From Copromyces sp. CBS 386.78 (taxonomy: Eukaryota > Ascomycota > Sordariomycetes > Sordariales > Sordariaceae), in the NCBI GenBank assembly GCA_030685235.1, contig MU839215.1, positions 1 to 64,000 on the forward strand: DNA of 64,000 nt, read 5' to 3'. Made by a program: the position numbers and the translations under genes. Numbering within the stretch: the first letter of the stretch is position 1; each line of letters opens with the position of its first letter. A model generated the notes under the pieces. The model did not search any database. It was given only the letters and a program-made list of their open reading frames with translations, and was not told where the DNA came from. This document shows, piece after piece, positions 11,034 to 23,392 of this stretch.

Positions 11034-14000
11034 AATATTAGTATTATATTAATACTTTCCGTTAAGAGGGAGTTAAAACCCTTCCCCCTTACCATTCTTA
11101 CAATTTTAAGATCGAATTCCATCCGGGAACTATACCCCTAGCCGTTCGCGGACGCCCTTTTAACCCTAACGAATTTAGCGTCGTTAAAAAATAAATTAAT
11201 AATATATTATAGAAGAAATTTATCCGGCCATCCTAATCGGAAGTATCCGCCCTAATCCTTTTAATAAAGAAATTAAGTAGAGGAATTCGCATTTGCGTAA
11301 ACTATTACAATATTAATAATATTACTTTTAAATTACGGTATTTACTATTATTAATTAAAGAAACCTTCGATATAATTTATTGTATTAAAATTTTTATTAA
11401 ATTAGACGTTATCGCCGCTTTTAACCGTATCCGCGTTAAAGAGGGGTATAAGTAGTTTATAGCTTTTATAATACGGTTTAATTTATTTAAATTATTAATA
11501 GTTGTATTTAAGTTATAAAGCGCCCCTAGGGCTTTCTAAAATTATATTAATAATATCCTTTATAATATTTTCGACGTTTATATAATGATTTATTTCGATA
11601 ATATTCTAATTTATTCTAATAACGTTAAAGATTACGAACGGTACGTTAATAACGTCCTTAACCGCCTAATTAGAATAAGCCTTAGCGTTAATATCAATAA
11701 ATATAAATTTTATATAATATAAACGAAATATTTAAGCTTTATTATTATATCGGGAAGTATTAAAATAGATTTAAAGAAGGTTAAAGCTATTACCGATTAG
11801 GTAGTTCCCTAATTTAAAAAATCCTTATAATTTTTCTCAGGTTTCGTAAATTTCTATTACTATTTTATTAAAGATTTTTCGATAATAGTAGGATTGTTAT
11901 ACGAATTTATAAAAAAGGATACCGTATAATAATAATCCGTTGCGTATAATTCTATTTTCGAAGTTTTAAAATAAATTTTTATTAATAGACTTATATTAAA
12001 GATTTACAATTAATTTAAAAAAAAAATAATTAAAATAAATATTTCCAATTGGGCCGCAAGAGGTATTCTATTTTAATATAGGGATAATAGTATCCTTTAC
12101 CCCGTTACCTACTTTTTATTAAAATATTCGTTTTAGGAATATAATTACAATATATATAATAAAGAATTGCTCGCTATTATTAAAGCCTTCGAAGAGTAGA
12201 GGCTAGAATTTAAAAGTATTTAATAACCTTTCAATATCTTAACCGACTATAAAAACCTCTAAACTTTTATAATTAATAAACAATTTACCTAATATTATAT
12301 AAAATAATCCTAATTCTTATTATAATTCAACTTTTTAATTAAATATACTTTAGGGCCGTAGAATCTCCGCCTAAACGCTTTAAACCTCAAGCCTAATAAC
12401 CGCCCTACCAATACCGATAATAATTATTTCATAGCCCGTTAATACGCCCTTCTAAACTTAGTATAGTTCGAAGAAAGATATTTAGACGACCCTTCAAACT
12501 TTTTATTCCATTTAATAAGCAATTACAATAATAAATCTATTAATAATATTATCCTAAATAATTACAAAACCTCCATTTTCTTTTAAGAGGTAATCTCCTA
12601 CCTCGCGGACCCCGCTTATAGATAATAAATTCCTAATATTAAAAAAGTCTTTTATAAAATATTCGCAGAATATTAGGTAATTAATAATAACATTATTAAA
12701 TAGCGTAATAAAATTATTATTAACCCTTATAATAAAGAATTCTAATTCGTTCTAATTAATCGTTAATATAATTCCCTTACCGCAAAGTACTTTAGCCGCA
12801 ATACGACTTATAACCTTCTTTAATATAATTTCTATTAGGAGGGAATAATTTATAATATTAGAATTTTTTATAAAGGTTATTTCCCCTACGCTAAAACGAA
12901 ATTTTTAAAATAAAGATCCGCTAGTTTACTTAAACCTTCTAAAGTTTCCTTCGCCCTATAGAAAGATATTTCTATTAATTATATTACTCTATTACTTCTA
13001 AACGTCTATTTCGGCCAAACTTTTAAATATATCGCCATTATCGTTAACCAATTAATAAAGATACATTATTATATTCTAACAATAACTTTAGAAATTAAAG
13101 AACTAGTTAATCGTTTTATCGACTAAGTATATTACCTTTATAATTTACTAAATATAATCCTTTCTAATCGTAATACGTAATTCGTTTTATATTTTTAAAA
13201 TATTCTATATAAATAATTTACCGTTATTCGCAAACTAACCTCTATTTTCTACCCTTAAATTAACGTTCAAACCAAACATATTAATATAAAAATAAAATAG
13301 TTCCTTCGTTTTTATATTAATTAAATATAAATTGATTAGGCTAAATAGCTACCCCTCGCTAAATTTATAAATAATAACGCGACCTCTTTATCAACCGGTA
13401 TCTCTCCTTTCTTCGCTAACTACAATTTCTATCCTCGAATAAATATTAAACTACATACCCTACTATACCTAAATCTATTACCTATTTAACTAAAAGAATA
13501 TTATAAAATTAATAAATTAGCCGATTATTTTTAAACGATTTAAAATTTCGTATTATAATAAATAAAATACACCTAAGTACATTATAAAAATAATACTAAC
13601 TATTATTGAATCGATTCCCCTAAATATAAGGAAGGGGATTTAGTACTCTTCAATATAATTAACTTCGCTAACGGTCGCCCGATATTAAAATTTTACTTTC
13701 GATAGGAAGGTCCGTTTAAAATTATACGAACAGAGTTTTATAAAATTTATTTCGCTTTACCCTCGAATATAAAGTACGCTCTCGTCTTTTATATTTTTAT
13801 AATTTAACTTTAAATTAATAGAGGCCTCTTTAACTAAAATATATCGATAGACGTTAAAGTAAATAATAGTAGAATTATAATCCGTATAAATAATTACAAA
13901 GAATATATTAAATAGGATTTCGAAAAGTTTATCGATTATACTTAACTAAGTAATAATACTTATTAATATTATTATATATAATAGAAAGGAAATTACTAAT

Positions 14001-14505
14001 TAACTTAAGAACCTAAGGCTAACGTTATTAATTACGAAGAAATAATCCTATATTTCTACAAGGAGAATCCTAATAAGCTAATACCTCCCGAAATTCGGCA
14101 ATAGCCCGAATATATTAACGCTACCTTAGTACTCGACCTTATATCCGCTCCCAAACCCCTTAAACCCGCTCTTAAACTACTTAGATAGCGCTCCGCCTAC
14201 TTAGTACGCCGCGACTACGAATCCGCTATTATAATCGATATATTAATACCGTTACTAATTAGTATTATAACCGTTCGTAAGCTAACCGAACTATTAAATA
14301 AGAAGGTAGAGGAGTCTTTAGTTTTATTATGCGGTAAAATACTATAAAGGTTGTTAAATATTTAAGTAAGCAGGATATTACTTATAGAGGTTACTAATTA
14401 CGATAAAATATTAGAGGAAATAGAATTGAACGATTATAATAATTAAATTATTATTTTATATATATAGTATTTAAAGCTACTAGAACTTCTTTTAAGGGGG
14501 AATAA
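11034..14505 (+). pseudogene. Gypsy element C polyprotein relic: RT, RNase H and integrase part
   Basis: The + strand reads the N-terminal RT region (FHPGTIPLAV at about 11120, then IRPS), the LDVIAAFNRIRVKEG segment at about 11400, an APRAFQNYINNILYN segment, and the catalytic box as Y-F-D-N at 11591-11602. LIYSNNVKDYERYVN follows. RNase H and integrase-like sequence continue downstream. A purine tract (tttaaggggga, about 14491) precedes the 3' LTR. The element is inactivated by RIP, and its upstream part is separated from this one by element A. Confidence 0.8.
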
Positions 14506-14726
14506 TATTATAAGATTAGCCTATAATATGCCTACCCTATACCGACCCTTAAATATACTATACTTAGAATTATAATACGGTTACATATAAGGTTATATGC
14601 GCGTACGGACTGGCCTTCCAGGGCTCTCGCCTATATAGCTAATCCTCTATATACATCCTCTCTTCCTCTTCTTCGCACAACAACACATATCTTACCTTAC
14701 CTCCAATAGTGCCTTACCCTGTGATA
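14506..14726 (+). repeat. 3' LTR of Gypsy C
   Basis: The LTR is about 221 bp. It starts tattataagattagcct just after the purine tract and ends accctgtgata. Its first 25 bp match the start of the LTR of element D (55652), which suggests related families. The 5' partner was not found. Element B begins immediately after it. Confidence 0.65.
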
Positions 14727-17242
14727 TCCGGGTTAAATTCGTAAATATAAATATAATTTACGAAAACGGAAGGGTCGAAAAATATTTTGTAACGGGCTTT
14801 TAACCGGTCGTTATTTATATCCTTTAGTATATCCTCTAATTTCCTATTTAAAGTATTAAAACGGATTTAAAAAATATCCGGCCTATATTTAATAATAAAA
14901 TTAAATTTAAATAGGAAATTAAACTACTATATATATTGTAGTATAAGTTTCTTATTCTCTATAAAAGTTTATAAGCCTTTATAGTTGGTTAGGATTTTAA
15001 ACGGTTTTTAAGCGCCCTACAATTCTAGTCCCTATTCCTCTAAGGCTTTAATAATTATAAATAATTTTTTATTATAAATATTATAATTATATTCTATAGT
15101 AGAATATTTTTATAAAAAATATATAATTAGGCGTAAAATATTCTCGTCGTTGTATTAAAATAATATATTGCTTACAACCCAATTAGAAGCATTAGTTTCG
15201 ATTACGGTTGGGCGGGACTAATTGTAAATTCGAAGGACGGGACCCGTAATAAAGGCTTTCTTTAATTCTTCAAAAACTTTTTAATAATTTTCTATTTAAC
15301 GCTATTCGGCTAATTTCTTCGTAAGGTCGTATAGTAGAATAATTATAATCGAAAAGTATTAAATAAAACGCTAATAGAAATTTATAAATTTTAAGAACCT
15401 TTAGAATTAGCGTTTTAATTATAAAGCTTCCTATTTAATAATAGTTTTCACCTTCGCAAAGTCTATTTTTATACCTTTTAATATAATAAAAAGGCCTAAC
15501 TATTTTATATAGGTAATATTGAATTCGTATTTATTAATATTTAATTAAAGGTTAACGTTAATTATTCTTCTAAGGACTTTATTTATATAGGCGGTATATT
15601 CTTCTACGTTTTCGGAATAGACGAAGATATTATTTAAGTACGCTATTATATAAATATTTAAAATATTATATAGTACGTTATTAATATAATTCTAAAACGT
15701 GCCGGATACGCCTTAAAGGCCGAAAGGAAGGATTAATAATTTATAAAGATTAAAACGTATAATAAAAGCGGTTAATTATTCGTAACCTTCCTAAATACGG
15801 ATTCGGTTGAAAGCGGCGATAATATTTAGTTTAATAAAGACCTTAATACGGTAAATAATATTAAAAGTTTCCTTAATTAATGGAAACGGGTACTATATTT
15901 TAAATATAATATTATTAATACTATAGTAATCGATATAAATATAAATAACCCCGCTAAACTTATTTATAAAGAATAAGGGTAAGGCTGCTTAGGATTAGGA
16001 AAGTTTAATAAAACCGTTCTTTAATTAATTATTAATCTATTTTTTAACGATAACTATTTCTATAAGTAAAACCAGTCGGTAGCGAGCGTTCGACGGCTTT
16101 TCTCTTAGCGTAAATTCAATTTTATAGTCGTATATTCGATAAGGTAGAAATTTATTCGCTTTCTTAATATAAAAAGCGTTAATCCTTTTCCAATACTTAT
16201 ATAAGAATTTGAATTTAATTTCCTTATTGGTTTTCGGAGGTCGGTCAACTTTCTTATAGAATGTTAGTACGTTTTCCTCTATAATTTTTATAATAATGGC
16301 CTTGTATATAGGCGCGTCTATATTTAAATTGCTTATAAAAATAGCGGTTTGGGCGATTTTAATAACTATTAATTCTTTCTAATCTATATCCCCTATATAC
16401 GCATTAATAAATTCGTAGAAATACTTTAGGAAATAATCTTTATATTATTTACCTTTACTATTTATAATATTTTAAATTATTTTTTTAATAAGGTTATTAT
16501 AAATATTAGTTTCGTAGAGGGTAGCTAGTCGGTAGATTTCCGTATAATTCGTAAGGTAGGGTTGTAAATCGTACGTTTCGCATAGGAAATTAAAGGCGGT
16601 AACGTTAATACTATATATATCCTAGGCGTTAATTTATCCTTCGATTATTCTAAAACGCTTTGTAATTAAATAAGTAATACCGGGGGAATTCTTTACGCCT
16701 TTTACCTTTTTATAAAGTAGCGCGGGTATAAAAGGTTCTATTGCCTATCTTAATATATTATAATTTAATAAGGCTGCGTTTTTAGTAAATCCTTTAATAG
16801 GAAATTTAAAATAGTATAAAAGGAAATTGCGGCGGTACGGTTATACCCCTTATTTTAAATAAAAATTCTCGTTAGCTTTATAAAACTTATAAAAATTATA
16901 AGCCTTACCTTTAGGGCGGCTTTCGCGAGGTTTGTAATAGGGCGGCGGTATAGAAGATTCGTAGGGTTCGCGATAGGGGGGCGGAATGGAAATAGAATCG
17001 TTTTCTAATAGTAACTCTAATCTTTAATAATAGTAATCTACTCTACCGGTAGTCCTATCGATATTCCTATTGGTAGTCCCGGGGTAGTATTCTAAATTCT
17101 AAAATTCTTTTAAATTCTGGTAATAGTAATTTACTTTACCGGTAGTCCTATCGATATTCCTATCAGTAGTCCTAGGGCGGTATTTTAAATTCTAAAGTTC
17201 TCTTAAATTTTAGTAAGGCGGTAATCAATCCCCTAAAGTTTA

Positions 17243-17656
17243 GAGAAACGCTATTCGCACCGCCGCAAAACGCTATTCGCACCGCTATTAAAAATGAAAA
17301 TCCTAAGTTACTCCACGAAATCTGGTCTATATAGCTTAATAATAGCAATGAAATTTTTGTAATTTTTTACTCTATCTAATACCACTTTGGCCAATATGTT
17401 TGGGCTATCCTACGAAGCTAAAATCACTAGGTGCTCAAAAATGAAACTTTTAGTTTACAAAATTAGGAACGTGTTTTTAAAGGTACTAAACGACATTAGT
17501 TAAGAGCCCCACCTAAATCATAAAATGTAGAAAAATTCAAGGAATTCTATATACTTATTTATATCTTTATAGCTTGAGACTTGGCGAAGCTATATTTTAT
17601 TTTATTTTGGATAGCGGTGTATAAAGCGTTTAGTAGCGGTGCGAATAGCGTTTCTC
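17243..17656. mobile_element. Small inverted-repeat element E1 with 8-bp target duplication
   Basis: This is a 414-bp element flanked by AAAGTTTA at 17235-17242 and 17657-17664. The empty site is visible in element A at 7973-7980 (aaagtcta). Each end starts GAGAAA, followed by a 14-nt box CGCTATTCGCACCG, an 8-nt spacer and a second box (exact on the left, degraded on the right). The interior has no ORF and is much less RIP'd than the host element. It is a non-autonomous DNA transposon (MITE-like). The family is not recognised, and the 8-bp duplication would suit hAT or P-type elements. Confidence 0.88.
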
Positions 17657-20361
17657 AAAGTTTAATATTCTATTAGACATTAGCGAGGTAGTAGTTTCGG
17701 CGGCTAAATATCGCCGTATATAAGTCCTTTTATAGGGACTAGGTATTAATCCCCTAAAATTTAATATTCTAATAGATTTTAGTAAAGTAGTAATTTCGGT
17801 AATTAAATATCGTTATATATAAGTCCCTCTATAGGGATTAAGACTAAACGATTTACTAGATTGCCTTTTATTTAGCCGATATAATTATTTATCCTAAGTA
17901 GAAGTTTTAGTATTTTCGGGATATTTAATAAATTTTTTTTTTTTTATTCGTTTACCGTCGTTGCGTAAAATTAATAATATAAATTATTAAGAGAGTAGTT
18001 CTATATATTAAAGGTATTCCGTAAAGAAATAAGGAAATCCGATAAAAGGTATTAATTAGCGTACCAATTAATAAACTAGATTTTCCCTTCTATTTAAAAG
18101 ATATATATTTCGTATTTCTTAAATTAAAGTAATCCTAAAATAATAAAATAGTTAAGAGAAATATTGTAAATTAAAAATGTAATATTTTCTAAATAATAAC
18201 CAATATAAAAATTCGCTATAAATCCTTTAATAATAAGCCCTTTTATAATATTATTAGCGAAAATTAATTTTTTAAATTCTAAGAATTTAAATATAGCGAA
18301 TTTATTTTTCCTTACGAAAGAACGGTTAATAAAAGTAAATGTTATATAATTACTATCGACGAAAGTTATATAATAAATTTTACGTAGTCCGAAGGATAAA
18401 TAAAAGGAAAGGAGTATTAAATTTTAATAGAAATTATTTAATAAATTAATAATAATTATTTTTAAATTTTTAAACGGCTCCTTCTTTCTATTTATAAACC
18501 TTTTTCGCTCCTATAGGTAATTATTTATAAAATTTAATTATTTCCCTAATTGTTGCCTACGTTATTATTATAATATTTTTCGCCTTCGTCTTCTTCTTTA
18601 GCGTTTATAGTATAGAAATTTATATTATTACTATACCCCCGTTAACCGGCCGCCGGAAGGTTAATATTAATATTACTATTATTATTAGCGTTCTTAATAT
18701 TTTAACCGGAATTTCCGCCTCCCTAACCTTTTCTACTTTTTCTTTAACTACTTCGGCTTCTTCTATTACTTCTTTAACCCCCTCTATTACCAGTCTAAGG
18801 GCCGCGATCGCTATAAATAATATTATTACGGCAATTCCTTATAATATACCTTTTTTTTCTATATTTATAATATAAATTATTCTTATTCCGATATTTAATA
18901 ATATTATTATAAATAGTACGTAAAACGTAGATAGTATTAAGGTTTATAATATTGCTTCCCTTATTAACGGTCTTTTTTAAATTATTATTAGAATTCGAAT
19001 TAGAAGTTTTACTAATAGCGGATTTGGACCTATAATCGTCGTTCTTAATATTGTATATGAAATTATAATAGAGTAATAGTTATTCTTTAAAATCGTCTTC
19101 GGCGAAGAAGGTTCGTTAATAAGTAAAGGAGGTACGAAATTTCTAAGAGATTTTATTCTACAAGTAGTATATTTTTATAACGTTATTTAAATTATAACGG
19201 TTAACGGTTTTAATGTACTTTATTTTAAAGTCGGCGAAGAAACGGTTTCCCTATTTAAATTTATTAAATTTATAGGCGGTATATAAATGTAAATCTGTAT
19301 TATTATAACGAATATCCAAGAAGGATAGGAATTTAATACCTATTTTCTATTACTAAACTTCAAAATTATTAGGGTTTATAAGGATTTTCTAAATATCTTT
19401 ATCGATTAAAGTAATTACTTTAAAATTAAGTAAATAATTTGCGTAAGCGATTTTAGTCTTTTCGTCGGGGAATTTAATAATATTTAAAATCTAAATAAAA
19501 AGGATATAGCCCTTCTATATTAAATATATTTTATTATATTTAATATAGTCCTTTTAAATAGCTATAAAGGGTTTAGGGTCCGGGAAGAATAGCTTCTAAT
19601 ACCTTACTATATTTATACTACCGTTTATAATAATTTAGGCGGTATAGTAATTCTATTAATTTATAGTGAAAATAGCCTATATTTCCTAGGCGAAGCCTTA
19701 TATATTATTAAATTCGGTATAAGCTTAATAAAATTTATCTTAAATTTAATAAAGGTCCTTCAAAATTTGTTTATATTCGTTGAAAATATTAGTATATTAT
19801 TCTTTTTTAAATTAGAATTTAAACCAAAAATTCTAAAACTCCTTAATAGTAATAGTAAAATAATAATTAAGTACCCTAATTATTCGGGCAATAGAGTTAA
19901 TAATTATTTAAAATATTCTTCCTTTAGTTAAGCCGAAAGAATCGATAAGGGTACTATTATAAATAAATTCAACCTTCGCCGAATATTAAATAATAACTAT
20001 AATAAAAGCTATAACTATATTAATATAAAGGAGGCTGCTTAAAATTATTAAATAGATTTCTTCGTTAATAGGAGGGTTAGAATTCTCTCTTAATACTCCT
20101 AAACTTTTTAATTTATCAGTATAATTTAATACGTCGGGTACTTCGATATTATTATTTATAATATATCTTAATAATTAAATTTACTACGGGGCGTTTAAGA
20201 AGATACCCTCGTTTATAATAATATCCTCGTTACTTAGAATTATAAATTCGGGCCTTCGTAGCCTCTTATTCTTTAACGACTAATAGCGTTACTTAATTAT
20301 ATTAAATAACGTACGTTTAAAAAAATATACGCTTATAGCGTAATAATTAAATATAATTAAT

Positions 20362-20705
20362 TATTATAGGGTAAGGCGAATATTAAATATCTATAAAAAT
20401 ATTTATAATTATACGAAGAAGAGGAAACTATTTAGGGGAGCCTTAATAGCTATTTATATATAGTAAGTATATAGCCTGTATAACTTAATTATCTTATAAA
20501 TTATCCTATAAGCTAATATAGTCTATATAGCTTTAGCGATAGGGGTAGGCTAATATTATAATTAGTTAGATATTAAATACGTTTAACCGCATCTATTATA
20601 CTAGGTCTCTGCAGCCAATTAGAGCATACTATTAACCCGGCAACTATTGCCGTGGTGAAGGCAGCGATATAGGACGGTTAGTCAGTCACAGATAACCCTG
20701 TGACA
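20362..20705 (-). repeat. 5' LTR of Gypsy B
   Basis: This 344-bp LTR is homologous to the 357-bp LTRs of A and ends ccctgtgaca. It is 13 bp shorter because it has one fewer copy of the short internal tandem (ttatcctata type). The outer half is little mutated and the inner half is strongly RIP'd. Confidence 0.85.
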
Positions 20706-22110
20706 GAAGAAGTATAATATCATTTTTTTCGAACTCGACGTTAAATCGATTATTCTAATTATTAATAATAATATTAAATAGAATTCTATTTACTTTATAA
20801 TTTAGTACGTATTCGGTCTGAAGGAGGTTGTCGACGTTTATTATTATTAAAATCGCTGTTAAACTAATACTAATAAACATATTCTAGTAGAAAATATTCT
20901 AACGAAGGAAAATTAGGATATATTTATTTATATCGTATATATTCTCGAACTATTTAAAAAAACAATTAAAATCTTTAAATAGCGTAAGCCGGACTTCCTT
21001 ATAATATTCGCTACGCTCTATTAAATATTAATAAATTTCGAGCAATAGCGAAACTTCTATAACGCTAAAATCGTAGCCGACGACAATAAAGAAGAAGTAG
21101 TAAATGAAATTTCTAATAATAATAAAATAGAAGAGGAAGATATATTCGACCCTCCCTACTAAAAAATTATTTTTAGGAGTTAATTATAGTTATAACCCCG
21201 CTGCGCTAGAAATTTACTACGTTATTTAAAAGGATTCGATATAGATATATTTAATTTACTACGACGTAATAATTATTTATTAATAGTCTCCTTTCCTTTC
21301 GTTAGTAATTAAATTCCCAGTAGTCTATTTAGTACTCTACGTACAATTCATCATTAATCTAATATATAACGTATAGTTAGTAATTAAATTCGAATTAGTA
21401 CCCACTAGATTAAACCTTTTTTTCTCCTTCTCCTTCGTTTATTTAATATTAGATATTTATTTATCCGGTAGAGTATCGACTAAGCAAGTACTAAATTTGA
21501 AAAATATAAGGAGATTATAAGTAAATCGACGTCGTACTAGATTGCTATAGTCTTTTATCCTAATTATAGAAGAAAGTAGATAGAAAAGAACGTTTTAAAG
21601 TACGAGGCTAATAAAATCGCTAGTAATATTAAGTCTATTTACCGCCAAGAATATTAATATCGTAAAATACGTAATAGTACTAATAACCCTAATATAGCTA
21701 CCGCTACCCCCTTACTATTAGTATATATATAATAAAATAATAATCCGTATAAATTAATACCACTAAACTATTATTCGACCCCAATATTACAGTTATACTT
21801 TAATAACGAATTATAATAGTATTTAAAGGAGGATCCCCAACTAATAGCTAATCTACTAATTTAGTAGATTTAAAACGAGAATAAATACCCTCGTATAGCG
21901 ATAATAGTATTTAATTATCTTTCAATCCCTTTTATATCTAACGAATACAAGAGGGCATTTAGCGTAGCAGGTTTAATCCTATTCTTATAATAATATAAAT
22001 TAAACGATAACTCAATTAATAAATTATTAAGTCTAAAATTATAGGGTCGTTTAGAAGGGGTAGACTTATAATTATTATATTCGGTTATAATATTCGTTAT
22101 TATTATTATA
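20706..22110 (+). pseudogene. hAT-family transposase relic
   Basis: At 21886-21990 the + strand reads YPRIAIIVFNYLSIPFISNE followed by YKRAFSVAG, the hallmark hAT C-terminal dimerisation region (WPRLA...LSIPAxSxxxERxFS). Upstream, about 20920-21080, the IYILELFKKTIKIF and RKPDFLIIFATLY segments resemble the central helical part of hAT transposases (ExLxPFxxxT). All frames are broken by TAA/TAG. The 5' part may have been removed by the insertion of element B at 20705. No inverted repeats for this element were identified. Confidence 0.75.
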
Positions 22111-22139
22111 TATATTTAACTCTGCGTTTTTATTATGTA

Positions 22140-23157
22140 ATAGTATTGATATGATTAAGAGAAGTGTGTAATTTCAGGTATTTCGGAGCCTGGAAAAATG
22201 TAGATTCCAGTGTAAAATATACAAAATAAACCAAAGCAGCATGTGAAATAAAACAAAGGCTCATTTTTAGACAAAATAAAATAAAACGGTCAAAATCTGG
22301 TTTTGGTTAGGTTTATTCCAATCGCTGGCCAAGACGCCCTCCCACCAACCCTAACCAATTTATCCGCCCACCTCGATTCATTGTCCAACATCCTCGGCCT
22401 ACTACCGGGCCACTCCGGTTGGTCTTTATCGACCTACAACACTGGGGACAACGGTGGATGGGCAGATTGCTCGCTACTACTACCAACTCTGTGCCGGGCG
22501 AATTCTTATCGTCTCTATATACCGACTTAGACGGCACCCGCCACCTCCTTATCAAGACCAACGTCCGTCCCGGCTTAAACAGCCTTCGAGAGGCACTAGT
22601 CAACATTGAGGGTACAGACGGATGGTTACCTAGCCGGCTCGCATCTCGGAATGTAGTTGAATTTGTTATTGAGAGGTTTTCCCAGCCCTCGAGTCAGAGC
22701 TGTTACGGCCAAGAAGTTAAGAACTACAGGCCGAAACGCTCGACGCCGCCGACCAGGACGGTTACGGCCAGTGCCTCGCGGAAAGGCCTCAGTATACGAG
22801 CGGCCACAGCGCTATAAGAGGAAATAAGTTGCTTCGTACGGAGACGCAGCTCGTTCTTTGCCGCCCATTGATGTTCATCGCCTGTCCGAGGTAATCCTGC
22901 ATGCGCAACCGAGATGCCCGGGCAAACTGTTTGTTTCTCTTGTCGATTCGTCTTGTGCGCAGGTCGTAATCCGTTGAGGGTGGATGAATACGGATCGCGT
23001 ACTCTTCGTTTTCCTCTGCTTTGAGTCATGTTTAGGCATCATCTCGAAATTCTACTCATCATCATCACAGGCCCGCGTCACCCATGGGAACATGCCCAAA
23101 GTCACAGCAAACGAGATTTGTGAGAGATAAGTGACGCGTCTTATCGGATTGCATATA
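22140..23157. other. Left tip of the gene island, with a possible broken gene
   Basis: Ordinary base composition returns here. The longest + ORF (22419-22817, 132 codons) contains the fairly protein-like stretch RHLLIKTNVRPGLNSLREAL, but its start is internal to a longer sensible region in another frame. There is no intron signal or recognised domain. It may be a decayed gene or chance. The segment was contiguous with 29058 onward before Copia element F inserted at ATATA (23153-23157). Confidence 0.3.
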
Positions 23158-23392
23158 TATAAGATGGATCACGAAAAATGATGAGAATAATGATAATATT
23201 AATTGAAAGATCCAGCTAACTAAAGCTAGAGGGGATCACCAACTATATAGAGCTAGTAATAAAGAGGAAGGTCTACAAAGGAGGGGATTCTAGGAAGTGC
23301 CAGATCCGCTATTAAAGAGGGTTGTAGGGCAAAGAGCCCTACAACACAAAGGACTAGCGGTCTATATAGCAAACGCCTAAAATCTTCTCACA
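23158..23392 (-). repeat. 3' LTR of Copia F
   Basis: The 235-bp LTR starts tataagatggatcacg (outer, little mutated) and ends tcttctcaca. Its inner edge carries transitions (tatatagc for tgcagc, ctaaaat for ccagagt) relative to the partner LTR. Confidence 0.9.

Larger units (their letters stand above)
14727..20705 (-). mobile_element. Truncated Gypsy element B, same family as A
   Basis: Sequence from 14730 onward is collinear with 5365-11028 of element A, so it carries most of pol, gag and one LTR in the same minus orientation. The part equivalent to A 3197-5364, which includes the 3' LTR, is missing and C abuts instead. RT has YLNN at 15629-15640. The gag knuckle at 18831-18872 keeps its last Cys codon. 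A 414-bp inverted-repeat element is inserted at 17243-17656. It is heavily RIP'd, but with differences from A that help reconstruct the ancestor. Confidence 0.88.
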
